64,000 nucleotides of DNA, taken from contig NZ_QLYY01000009.1 in NCBI RefSeq assembly GCF_003350295.1, positions 151,481-215,480 on the forward strand, in the 5' to 3' direction. Both the position numbers and the translations under genes were made by a program. Origin of the DNA: Vibrio tetraodonis. Its GTDB lineage: Bacteria; Pseudomonadota; Gammaproteobacteria; Enterobacterales; Vibrionaceae. Below the pieces are notes generated by a model. It saw only the letters and a list, made by a program, of their open reading frames with translations. It was not told the DNA's origin and did no database searches. Shown piece by piece: positions 52,001-61,100 of this stretch (its first letter is position 1; each line of letters starts with the position of its first letter).

Positions 52001-52267
52001 CTTTCGAGTAAAGGCTGGGGAGTTTGCTCCAGAAGTCTGCGCAATATCAGTCAACATTTGGGTTGCTTTCTTGGACAAAGTTAAGATGTCTCCTACTGCA
52101 CCAAGTGGTTCCAAGACTAAGTCGGCAATAGCCCAAGCTCTATCTCCTGTACTTGAGGTGCGATCTGCAAGAGTGACAATAGCTATGGTGATGTTGCCTG
52201 CAATCAACGCAAGACCAAGATAAGGGAAAGGTATTGCAGCGATATTTAGAATGCTGACAGCTAACAT
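49004..52267 (-). CDS. Dermonecrotic-toxin-like protein, C-terminal part with a YopT-like (C58) cysteine protease domain
   Basis: 1,087 residues from ATG 52267 (a TTG lies just before it). It begins with a hydrophobic stretch (AVSILNIAAIPFPYLGLALIAGN and on to about residue 60) like the translocation segment of large toxins. A C58 protease-like domain follows: catalytic Cys 140 in SDGMCRGLAF, His 248 in GTRTHAVSLS and Asp 267 in LFDSAADQLF, a spacing close to YopT. The next region (about 400-870) is unrecognised; near its end VGLRSGEMEKGAYMGIPTLY vaguely recalls a nucleotide-sugar site (weak). A coiled coil follows at about 890-1000. The hydrophobic start and the neighbouring ORF suggest it is the second half of one split protein. 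Confidence 0.8.
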   Translation of the reverse strand: MLAVSILNIAAIPFPYLGLALIAGNITIAIVTLADRTSSTGDRAWAIADLVLEPLGAVGDILTLSKKATQMLTDIAQTSGANSPAFTRKLIELAQVELIKQPKRVNDKIVGIVGRIGDNSDYPSFATATLTPNVPSDGMCRGLAFKDAISRLNGSPIDNLITEFSQNFSLADDVQVLHHTQPVVLNRSQVLSSGEARLATRKAVGSSERGGNSVSLDEEMTFSRANAEILVQLAKHDELSMVIGTRTHAVSLSKSGIGANAKLTLFDSAADQLFEWSLGNEKQNVADILNYIASNYDKGVSRQLGDNPLFLTVLTKSPESRHIYVPKAGMESLMAAVNLLDLDVSQGRLIQPIMVKGPAEKAALQAEIVTLARVQPKLKPLLDSLEIEELKPNLLSALSIENSALTVVGQSDVPASNIVTDLSALPKGYIDIRYLDARRAANDSMSVNHLTRQSSSENVVIVGGTDIKATPSEALATAMENAGYSHTRVRDGKLKFPQDRTREEWNIIGLEQRGRAKNVIAQNSNQSGDSNGVALALRDNLERKLLYLTSPRDDRGHKTLRYYLDMGVEREQICVININPRDEQLPDDIQDLGKVIILNGPPSLEPNQVYHALTGSLGKKKSQFTDKLTGYTEVEQELKAFGVDEPSDVGQSTRHIAHDISGGDSQATKNFFTRTWNAYQNQAVNAEVTQQVDEVYSQIKDSITREGWKGVSLVWSRGLNGEEYSNLRSLGDRNSLSVSSPIEQVEEVKSFKLLDEQKRNPHHLMTPQLYETLKEVNTKKKMLTIPIGDPIEYSPYHSALTGAAKQYYLNSDAYDALNLIQYWNKSSELRDVNHGKFNQGVFLQQLFKKLSEDGIPLQQVGLRSGEMEKGAYMGIPTLYLEEHNAAKGGARLLPVTRGGESAREADESQRVKDDATKIAQKTKQIQKFNNDILKNNDKLSNIRATDSTHPGIAGIVKNIEKLEAKKKTLEAEVAQLEESIKAYQLDASFSAPHRVVNEGDGLGGLPYFIRENLENYVGLYAAQNPSDMQSLRLWLRDIASQGADTAFERIPEHIAKGTMTPFEVDVLVNYIEDVIANFTAYRTTYLP

Positions 52268-52271
52268 CAAG

Positions 52272-52285
52272 TGATCTCTTATCTT
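52272..52285 (-). repeat. Tandem 5-bp repeat at the toxin split, AGATA-AGATA-AGA
   Basis: On the minus strand the sequence at the end of the N-terminal ORF is GAGATAAGATAAGAGATCAC, 2.6 copies of AGATA. The stop TAA (52279-52281) lies inside the repeat. Deleting one unit gives Asp-Glu-Ile-Arg-Asp-His-Leu-Met-Leu-Ala, joining the two ORFs in frame without a stop. Length change of five bases is the simplest cause of the split. Confidence 0.85.
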
Positions 52286-54384
52286 ATCTCATCCCATCTA
52301 TCTTGTAGTGACACATGAGAAGCTGAGAACACTTCATCAAAGTACTCTGAAATAGAATTGGTTAGATAGAGGGACGTTGTACTGTAATTCAACGTCAAAT
52401 GTTCGCTATCCACTTGACCGTCAAAATACTGCAAAGGCCCTACTGAAATTGGAGGGATCTGAACATATCCACCCATCCCCATATAGCCCGGATATATCAA
52501 GCCTGTTGCGGGTAGACTTTTTACCTCCATAGCGGCATCAAGCTCGGACTTTCCTTGTATGCTCAATCCATTTCTCATTGCCACATATTGAGTATTCGTA
52601 AAACGGTCGGTTTCAAGCCAAACAAAACCATTGTATGGAGAATATAGAAGACCGTTATTACTCAAATCCGAACTGTATTTCGTTTGACCGTCGTCATCTG
52701 AATATGGAATAAATACTGACCCATAAACCGTGTGGCCTTTAAAGGCACATTTATAGGCTGGCTTCTTACCTTTTTTAAATTTTTCAACCAACTCTCTTTG
52801 ATGTGCTGGATTCGCTTCATTATTAACAAACTGGTTGGCATGGAGTTCTAACGCACTTACCAGCACACGAGTATAGTCTGCTTGTTTTGAACGAAGAACG
52901 TGGTCAAAGCGAAATGGAATTTCTGTGTCCATCTCATATCTGGTTTTGGTGATCTCATCCACGATATACGCCTTGTCCCCATTAGAAACTGGCCGTCCAT
53001 CTAGGTAATACCATTCACCGCTTGGTATTGGCTTCATCAACATGTCAGAAAGTGACATCGTCTCCGTTGTATATGGATTCGATCCAATTGGGTAAGACAC
53101 TGCCCCCATTGGTCCTACAGGAGCTATGAGGGGAACCGACAAACTTCTAATCAAAAACGTCGAACCTTCCGTAAGAGGGATTCGAGGATACTTAGCTGAA
53201 AATTTAGCGACAAACTTTCTTACTTCTTCGTCTAGTAAGTTTTTCATATTCGCATTAACAGTATCTAATAGAGTGCCCGCAGTTAATGCTTGGGCTTTGA
53301 CTTCCAACATATTTGATTGTGATGTAGCCAAATATCGCCTCAAGCCTGCTAATAAAGCGGTAAACATATTACGCAGATTCATATACCCCACATAGCCCTC
53401 CCCTGCTGGATCTAGCTGAGGGTTGCTACCCGTGAGCACAGCATGATCATAAGCTAGGTATGCCACCGCACCTTGTAACCGAATTAGAGTGCTCAATATT
53501 TCTGGATCTTGTGGTGTACGCTCAAATTCTCCCTGTGAGAAGCCAAAGCGAGCCCGCATATCTCGCTCCAATTGGTCATAGCGTTCAGTGGCAGTAATGC
53601 TGCGTATCGTTTTGTCCGTGCCCTCTGATCGTATTTGGTTATATGCCCACAGTAGTGAGCCTTTTATAAAGTCCACCTTTGACGGTAAACCATTGGAGCC
53701 TGACGCATACCTTCGACGATAATTATCCGATTTTTGATAGAGAGGCAGACAAGTAGCTCGTCCCCATGCGGCTTCAAGCCTCATGCCATCGGAGGCGCCA
53801 AATATTTTTCCCAAAGGGAGTACATGGAGTGCATCCCATGTTCGTGTTCCACCGTCATTGATTCGACTGACTAAGATCGCAGGGCTTGTCGCACTTACGC
53901 CATCAGTCAATCCAGGGAATCCAACTGCCAACAAATCATCGAGTAAAACAGAATCTGCATCACTATGTACGTTCCACTGCAAACATAAACTTCGAGCTCT
54001 CAGATCACCATCTATATACCGCAATGCCTCTGGGTCAGAACTAAAATAACAACGAAGCCAGTTAAGCTGATCCATCATAAAGACCTCAGATGACAAGGAA
54101 TTGAGATCTGACGTTGACATACTCGCTAGCCTACGAGTTAACCTACCATGAACTTCCGATATTGTATCAAGCCGAACTGGGCTCGATGCTGGATTAAACG
54201 CATAGGTATCTCGACGTGTTCTCTTTGAACGGCTTGAAGTCCCATCCTCTGAAATGCCATTCCAAGGTAGGATAAGCGGTGTGGTTAAATGATCAATGCT
54301 GGGGGAAACGGACAAATTAGTATTGCTCACTTCCCCAAAAACATAAGGGGGTAGTGAATTAAGGGGATTTATTTCTTCGGTCAT
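52279..54384 (-). CDS. Dermonecrotic-toxin-like protein, N-terminal part
   Basis: 701 residues from ATG 54384, with AGGAG eight bases before it. It has no signal peptide. Near the start a polybasic site SRSKRTRRD (about 51-59) resembles a furin cleavage site (RSKR, then RTRR). The long middle is helical with no named motif; the C-terminal part (about 420-690) is rich in Tyr, Gly and Pro and looks like the beta-rich surface that precedes the hydrophobic segment in DNT/Mcf-type toxins. Read alone it would lack any effector domain. The 11-base gap to the next ATG and the split repeat suggest a frameshifted single gene of about 1,791 residues. Confidence 0.78.
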   Translation of the reverse strand: MTEEINPLNSLPPYVFGEVSNTNLSVSPSIDHLTTPLILPWNGISEDGTSSRSKRTRRDTYAFNPASSPVRLDTISEVHGRLTRRLASMSTSDLNSLSSEVFMMDQLNWLRCYFSSDPEALRYIDGDLRARSLCLQWNVHSDADSVLLDDLLAVGFPGLTDGVSATSPAILVSRINDGGTRTWDALHVLPLGKIFGASDGMRLEAAWGRATCLPLYQKSDNYRRRYASGSNGLPSKVDFIKGSLLWAYNQIRSEGTDKTIRSITATERYDQLERDMRARFGFSQGEFERTPQDPEILSTLIRLQGAVAYLAYDHAVLTGSNPQLDPAGEGYVGYMNLRNMFTALLAGLRRYLATSQSNMLEVKAQALTAGTLLDTVNANMKNLLDEEVRKFVAKFSAKYPRIPLTEGSTFLIRSLSVPLIAPVGPMGAVSYPIGSNPYTTETMSLSDMLMKPIPSGEWYYLDGRPVSNGDKAYIVDEITKTRYEMDTEIPFRFDHVLRSKQADYTRVLVSALELHANQFVNNEANPAHQRELVEKFKKGKKPAYKCAFKGHTVYGSVFIPYSDDDGQTKYSSDLSNNGLLYSPYNGFVWLETDRFTNTQYVAMRNGLSIQGKSELDAAMEVKSLPATGLIYPGYMGMGGYVQIPPISVGPLQYFDGQVDSEHLTLNYSTTSLYLTNSISEYFDEVFSASHVSLQDRWDEIR

Positions 54385-54604
54385 AAACTGAAGCTCCTCA
54401 TTATATAAATTAATGTGAGCTTTCAGCCTATCGAAAATATATATTTATAGATTGTAAATAGCTATGGATAATGTATTTTGTTTCTATTAAAACACTCACA
54501 TATAATTAATGAAAAATTCAGTATTGTGATTTTAAAGTAATTTTCTACCTTTACTTTGGAGGAACATCCACGGTTGCTAGGATTTGTGCAGTTCAATAGG
54601 CTAA

Positions 54605-55009
54605 CTACCATTTAAATACATCAAAAGCATTCTTTAAAGACTCAAAACTACTCTCAATGCGCTTATCAAGTTGGTAATCACTTACTTTTTCTTTCATATC
54701 GGTTACCGCAGAACCCGCCTGTTTAGATATTTCTTCAGGGACAGACTCTATAGTGTGTTTAACTTCTTGAAATTCGGTCTCCACTTGGTCGTGAATATCA
54801 TGATACTGCTGGCTTATCTCCTGCTTCAATAAATCCGCAGAGTCTTCAAAAGTATCTTGTAAAGAATGCCAAAAGCTTTTCCCATGTGATTTGATACGAT
54901 TAGCATCAATCGATGTGAGGCCAGATTCAGCAGACACCAATGGTGTTGCAAGAGAAGTTAAAGATTTGATTGGATTTGTTGATGAAGGTTCTAGAGACTC
55001 ATCCGACAC
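54605..55009 (-). CDS. 134-residue stand-alone homologue of the giant toxin's N-terminal domain
   Basis: It starts with GTG (AAGGG eight bases upstream). Its residues 21-38 (ATPLVSAESGLTSIDANR) match ATPLVYAGSGLTSIETNR of the 2,349-residue toxin at the same distance from the start. The rest (FWHSLQDTFEDSADLL, QQYHDIHDQ, IESVPEEISK, YQLDKRIESS) also aligns with toxin residues up to about 200, minus roughly 45 residues in the middle. It is helical with coiled-coil character and has no catalytic domain. It may be a remnant, a decoy or a partner; its upstream DNA matches that of the toxin. Confidence 0.75.
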   Translation of the reverse strand: MSDESLEPSSTNPIKSLTSLATPLVSAESGLTSIDANRIKSHGKSFWHSLQDTFEDSADLLKQEISQQYHDIHDQVETEFQEVKHTIESVPEEISKQAGSAVTDMKEKVSDYQLDKRIESSFESLKNAFDVFKW

Positions 55010-55062
55010 GATAAATTACCCTTATTTTAAGACTTGTTAAACGATAGGTAATATAGCCAATT

Positions 55063-55089
55063 AAAACGACGATTGAGCGTACGAAACAC
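55063..55089 (-). promoter_or_regulatory. Conserved upstream element of the 134-aa gene
   Basis: AAAACGACGATTGAGCGTAC and the following bases match the element at 62287-62313 at 23 of 27 positions, each about 50 bases before a GTG start. It is likely a shared promoter or operator. Confidence 0.6.
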
Positions 55090-55141
55090 ACAAAAAACAC
55101 CAAGCTACCAAAGTCCAACATGAATTGTACAGGACTAGATC

Positions 55142-55170
55142 AAAGGTCTAGTATGAAAGCTAGACCTTTG
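55142..55170 (-). terminator. Hairpin after the giant toxin gene
   Basis: AAAGGTCTAG-CTTTCATA-CTAGACCTTT stem just beyond the stop at 55187 and before the 134-aa gene. The T-run is short, so it may be a weak terminator. Confidence 0.6.
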
Positions 55171-55186
55171 TCAGCAGTTCAGTAAA

Positions 55187-58100
55187 TTACATCCAAGGCT
55201 CAGATTTTACTTTATGCCAAAGTTCCTCATCTTCTGGATCAGGTCTATATCTTATTGGTCCAGTGAATTTTGCTGCTAAGTAATAAATCCTATCGTCCTC
55301 TGAATGACGCCTAGTACAAATTTGCCCTCTCTCAATATAATCACCTATTCTTCCAGCTATTGGACTTTCCATAGACCCTCTTCCACTACTAGGAGGTGGA
55401 GGCATGCTCGTTATGGGATCTTCCATCGTTTCACCAGCCGGATTACTTTGGTTCGATGCACCTTGTATAAGAGATTCCGATGCTGTCGGAGGCGCTTCTG
55501 GCACAGTTTCGAATGACTGAGGCTCCCCATTCATCATGCGGCCCCATATTTCGTCAGTTGTGCCAAAATCGAGTACCTCGTTGGGTTTGGTTGCAGCAGT
55601 AGGCTGTGATGCAGGGGTATACCCTTTATCAGGGTCCTGGAATGTGGACCTTATCCTATCATCAGCAGATGGCGCTCCCCCCCATTTGGTGCCCATTGAG
55701 ACAGGCCCGCGCCCGATGACATTCGCCGTATGTTCACGAGCAGTAAAAACTTTGTCCGCAGGAGTCGGCCCAGGGAATACCTTAAAATTCGTCATTGCTT
55801 TAGGGTTCGCGGTACCACTTGCAGCTGAGAATGCCGCAACTTTACCCATGCTATACCCCATATTCCTCCCCGCTTCATCTCTCTCGGCAATTGTTTCTGC
55901 ATTAGCCATATTCAAAGAGCCTTGAACAATGGTGAACCCCATCCTAGCCATAAACTTGATAGGTAGCGGTAGAGAGTCAGTCGCCGCAGTCCAAGCTTTC
56001 CCTAGCTCATTGACCCAGAAACTAAAAGCCTCAATAACTTCCTCACCTTCTGAGCGTGAATTTACGTCCATCCAGTTTTTCATAAAATCCATGAAATTTT
56101 CTGTATTTTTTCCCAAAAGTGCATCTTCGTTTTGGTGGTCGACAAGATTTAGCCGCAAATCATAACCAGACAGGTCATGGCCTAACGAAGATAAACGATC
56201 CTCTGGCTCTATATGCGCTGACATAAATCTGTAGAACTCACTATTTGGGTCCCTTAACCAGTAATAAGCTTCTTTCATTCCTTCCTGTTCGTTTCTCCAG
56301 CTATGCTCATCATCAACCTTGGTTGTAGTATATGTCTCGTCGCTTGACTGAGAGAAAAACGTCAGCGTGCCATCAACATTTCTTACAGCAAACACCGAAT
56401 CCATATTGATACGACGGCTATGCCCAAAGTGACCATCCTGCTGGTTATTTATTCCCACAGATACAAGATCACCCTGATTAAGACCTAGCTCTTCACGCCT
56501 TTGGTTGAGCTCTTCGCTTTGGTGATCGAAAAGATCTAGCTGCAATTTATAGCTGGACTCCTCTGGCACTATGTGTGCTGTCATAAAATTGTGGAACTCA
56601 CTATTTGGATCCCTTAACCAGCGATAAGCTTCTCTCATTCCGTCCTGTTCGTTTCTCAAGCTATTCTCATCATCAACCTTGGTTGTAGTAAATGTTTCTT
56701 CGCTATACAAAGAGAAAAACGTCAGCGTGCCATCATCATTTTTTACAGCAAACACCGAATCCATATCGAGGGGTCCACGATTTATTGTATGGCTATCCGG
56801 TTGGTAATTTATCCCCACAGATACCAGATCACCTTTGGTAACACCGAGATCTTCAAGCCGCTGATTGAGCACCGATTCTCTGTCAAAAAAGTCTAGCTTC
56901 AATTCATAGTCAGAGGCGGAAAACCTTTCCTTAGGATCTATGTGCGCGGACATAAATTTGTTGAACTCACTATTTGGATCTTTTAACCAGCCCTGTGCTT
57001 CTATCTCACCTTTCTTTTCGTTTTCCCACGAGCTTTCCTCATCAGCATTGGTTGTTGTAAACGTCTTGTCAGTTAACAAGGAAAAAAACGTAAACGTGCC
57101 ATCGTCATTTCTTATAGCAAACACCGAATTCATATTGAGACGGCCGCTATGCCCAACAAGGCTATCCGGTTGGTGATCAATTCCCACTGTTACCAACTGA
57201 CCTTTGTCCGCTCCGAGATCGGTAAGTCGCTGATAGAGTTGTGTTTTCAAACGGTGCTGCAGTGCCCCCATAAACTGCGGGTTGCCTTTGAGATCATCGA
57301 CATGGTCCATGTATTCATTCTGCACTCTCACATTGCCCAGCTCACGCTCTAGGCCGGCAACCTCCTGGTCGGAGCTTGTCATTGATGCGACCGAGCAATA
57401 GCCATTCCCGGCAGCAGGGGACAGGCTTTTTGCATACTGTTTGTGTTTACCAAGTAGAATCTCTTTAACTGTAAACTCTTTCTCCGTAGACCATTCATCT
57501 TGTTCAAAATCGTCGCCACTTGTCCACGTTCGTTTAACATGATCAAATCTAACCATGACTTTCTTATCAAGAAATGATGCATCAATACCTTCTCCTTCTG
57601 GAGGAAGGCGTCCGTTCTCTTCTAGGGTTCTTTCTGCAATCATCAGAAGGAACTGGTCCGGGGTGAGAGTCTCACTCATTGATAAAACTTTATTGTGTTC
57701 ATGCGCCATTCGCATGTGCTCTGCAAATTCCTCCGGTCCTCCATAAATATCTATCAGTGCTCGCTGCTCGTCCGGAGACACGACTGTACCATCGGGCAGT
57801 GCCAAAAGGTCCATATTTTCATAGTATGATCTGGCGGCTGCCTCTATATCCTCAACGTTGCCCGGAAGAAACAAGTAGCGAACCTCAGGTATTCCCGGAG
57901 ATGTGGCCTGATTAATGAATATGGCTTCAGCGTTTGTTAATATATTTTGTTGTTCTAGAAGAGCCTGAAGCTTTTCTTCATCCTCCCAATCTCGATTGTC
58001 TAGCTTTTCATTTACTGATTCTAACTTTGATAAAATCAATGCATATGCTTTGACACAGTCACCAGTAAAATATGCCGTTCTCAGATCTTTAATAGTTTCG

Positions 58101-61100
58101 CTCTTGAATTCATCAACAGTTAGGACCCTGCTATCTGAGTCTCGACTATATTCTTGATCTAACTCCTCATTCCAACCTTGTTCGATATTCCAATTAACAT
58201 GTTCTAAATATTGTTTCGCTATGTTTTCTTCAAACGAACCTGCCTTAGCTTCAGCTAACCAAAGCTTTGCATAGGCTAGTCTTTCAATGTTGGGAACTTC
58301 ACTTTTAAAGAGGGCCATTTCTTTATCGACCTGGTTAAGCTTTGCTTCAAGTTCAACTTTCTTTTTATCCAACCAATTACGCTTAAGGAAGCGGATACCG
58401 GGGGTCGCCTCTTTTTCTCTCTCACACCACTCTATCCCGCCTTGAAGCTCCCTATACCTTTTAAACAAACCAACTTCTGTTTTCAGATTTGAGTTGTCTG
58501 GGTACTGGAAATACAGTCGTCCTTCATCTGAGTCTCCCATGGTGTAATGGGTTCTAGGTTCAATCCCCAACTCTTTTCTAAGTTGATTAACCGTGAAAAT
58601 AGGTGCGCCTTCTTTAAGATGTGCCTTTTTCACGTCTGTCTTGCTAAAATCATCTGTTTGATCATCTTGCACATACGGTATACCTACCGCCATATGCTCT
58701 AATCGTTCCTTATCTTCTTTAGTAAACGTTGAACCATCTTTGATCAGATTATCTTTATCTAGGATATGTATCAGTTCATGGGCAAGTTTCAGCATTGGCT
58801 GCTGTATACCAGCGCTATCAGAATCAAAAGAAGAAAGACTTAGAGGGTCAAAATAGATAATATTTTTGTCCAAATCTGTACTGGCAGGATAAATGGTCAT
58901 GCCGTGATATAATTTTGGCTCTGGAAAACAAATTGAGAAATCCTTTCCTTGTAACGCAGTGAGTAGTCTCTCCCCTTCTTCAGTCTCAGAAAGTTCACCA
59001 AGCACGTCAGATACGTATTCAAAGTATTCTTCGGTACCTTTTATCTTAATAGTATGGGTTTCTGACACCTTGTATTGCCAATCTTCTTGGCGAAGACGCT
59101 CTTCTTCACTAGGCTGAGTGATCTCAACCCCCTGCTCATTCATCGACTCAATCAAGTCACGCCCAAAAGGGGTACTGGCGATTTTCGCAAGCGATTTATC
59201 GACCGCCCCTTTGTACTTCCCTTGCCCTCGGTTTATGTCGGGATAGGCGTTAGAGATGCGGTTCGACTCATCTACCGCATCCAACTCTTGAGACGCCGAT
59301 TCCCCCGCCAATGCCTGTTTAATTTGTTCAACCACTTGCTGCTCGTCGCTGGTTAAATTCGGTGAGGGTTCCATCACCAAATTCGCCGCGGTTTTCGCGC
59401 CAAGGCTCACTGGGACTGAGTCACCGGTAAGTAGCGTCTCCGTGCCCAGAACCTTAGCCCAAGAGCTAATCTTGACCTTATCTTCTTCTTTTTCCACCAT
59501 TGCGTTGTGGGCGTGCGCCGCCGCCGATACCCCGGCAGCAAACACAGTTTTCACCGTGCTTCCAACTGGGATCATTAACATCTTAAAGCCAAGCTGCTCT
59601 AGCCTGTGGGTGATACGGGCTTTAATCACTTTGTAAGGTTTATCTTCGCCTGGCATCACGCCTTGCTTGATTTTTTGCACGTCATACCCAATACGGATCA
59701 GAGAAATCGGCACCTTGATACCCGCCCGAACCCCTATTTTAATTGGTGTCACCGTCAAGCCACCAACCACATCCATACCACCTTCAATAAAGCTGACTAC
59801 CACACCGCGTGCCAACCGCTTTTGTGACCAACTGACAATAAACTCGGCCAGTGTTTTCTCTTGCGCAGCGTACTCTGCAGGGCTCATGGGTTTAATGGTT
59901 TGATCGCGATACGCATAGCGCCACTCGCCCGCAATTCGGGTTGAGAAAAAGATCCCTAAGGGGTCTTTATCCGATACTAAACCGATCAGCATATTGCGCT
60001 CGGTCAATGCATGACGAATCACTTCTGTGTCTGGGATAAGCGCAGCGTCTGTATGCCCGGCTTCACGCAGCACCTCATTAGCACAAATACCCCAGTCTTT
60101 AGCTACCCTCGATCTTCGCGAGAAAGGCCCAAGCGGTTGGCCAGTATGTTTAAGCGCCAGTGAATCCAGTTCATCGTAGGCATCTCGGGCGGCTAACCCA
60201 GCAAAGCGGGCTTTATGTATGATGCTATCTAGACTGCTGTCTTGATAATCTGATGCTTTTGTCGCGCGGGCTCTCAGTTTAAGCGCCATTGCCCTCACTT
60301 TTTTATACGCCTCCCCTTTGCGTAGCGCATCTTCAATTTTTACCACAATATTGCCAAGACTTTCCTGTCCTTCTTGAGTTAAGACTTCTTGACCAACCCC
60401 AAGGAAGTAATCCACCGTCTTGTTAAACCTTTGCTCAGACAAACCCATGTCTTTGATGGTGGCTAAGATGTTCACCAGACGCTGACGCTCTGAGGCTGAG
60501 ATTTGGTTCAATTGGGCGCTGCGACTTGAAGGCTCTTGCGCCAACAGGTTTTTCAGTGTGTGTACGTCTCTGCCAAGTGAAGGGCGAATCTTTGTGTCCG
60601 GGGTATCTTCACTGAGTGACAGGCTTTGGAGCTGCTCTAAGAGCTTGGTTAAGTCGTCAACTTGATAGTGTTTAAGTACGTCTTTTAGCGCACCGTTGCC
60701 GCCGAGTGACACTTGAGCCAGGAGTGACTCTGATGCTTGCTGCGCTTTCTTAAGGCTTGGTTCAAGCACTTCTTGGCGAGATTTTTCCGCCTCACCAGTG
60801 CCCTGCTCCGATTGAGCGCTCGCCGCTTTGTTGATGCCCGAGGTCGCCGCACTGCCCTCTGTCACCGTTTCCAATACATCAGCACTGTCGGCGGTATTAT
60901 GTTTGCTCTTAGCTATTGATTGTGCAGCGCCGAGCAAAGGCGCATAGTCATACTGCATACGAAACGCTGGCTGGATAAGGACCCAACACAAGCTGCGCAC
61001 AATTGAGCGAATGATTTGATCATCATGCGAAAGGTTATGGTTAAGGGCTTTATTTACTCCCTTGGCCATGGGTGAGCGCGCTTTATGCAATAAGTGCAGA

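Noticed and set aside
52272..52285. Programmed -1 ribosomal frameshift joining the two toxin ORFs
   Set aside because: A -1 shift would be needed, but there is no slippery heptamer (X XXY YYZ) or clear downstream stem; a 5-bp length change is simpler.
56137..57232. CRISPR-like or DNA-level tandem repeat
   Set aside because: The 360-base periodicity is coding, with substitutions that keep the protein pattern; it is a protein-domain repeat, and no CRISPR spacers are present.
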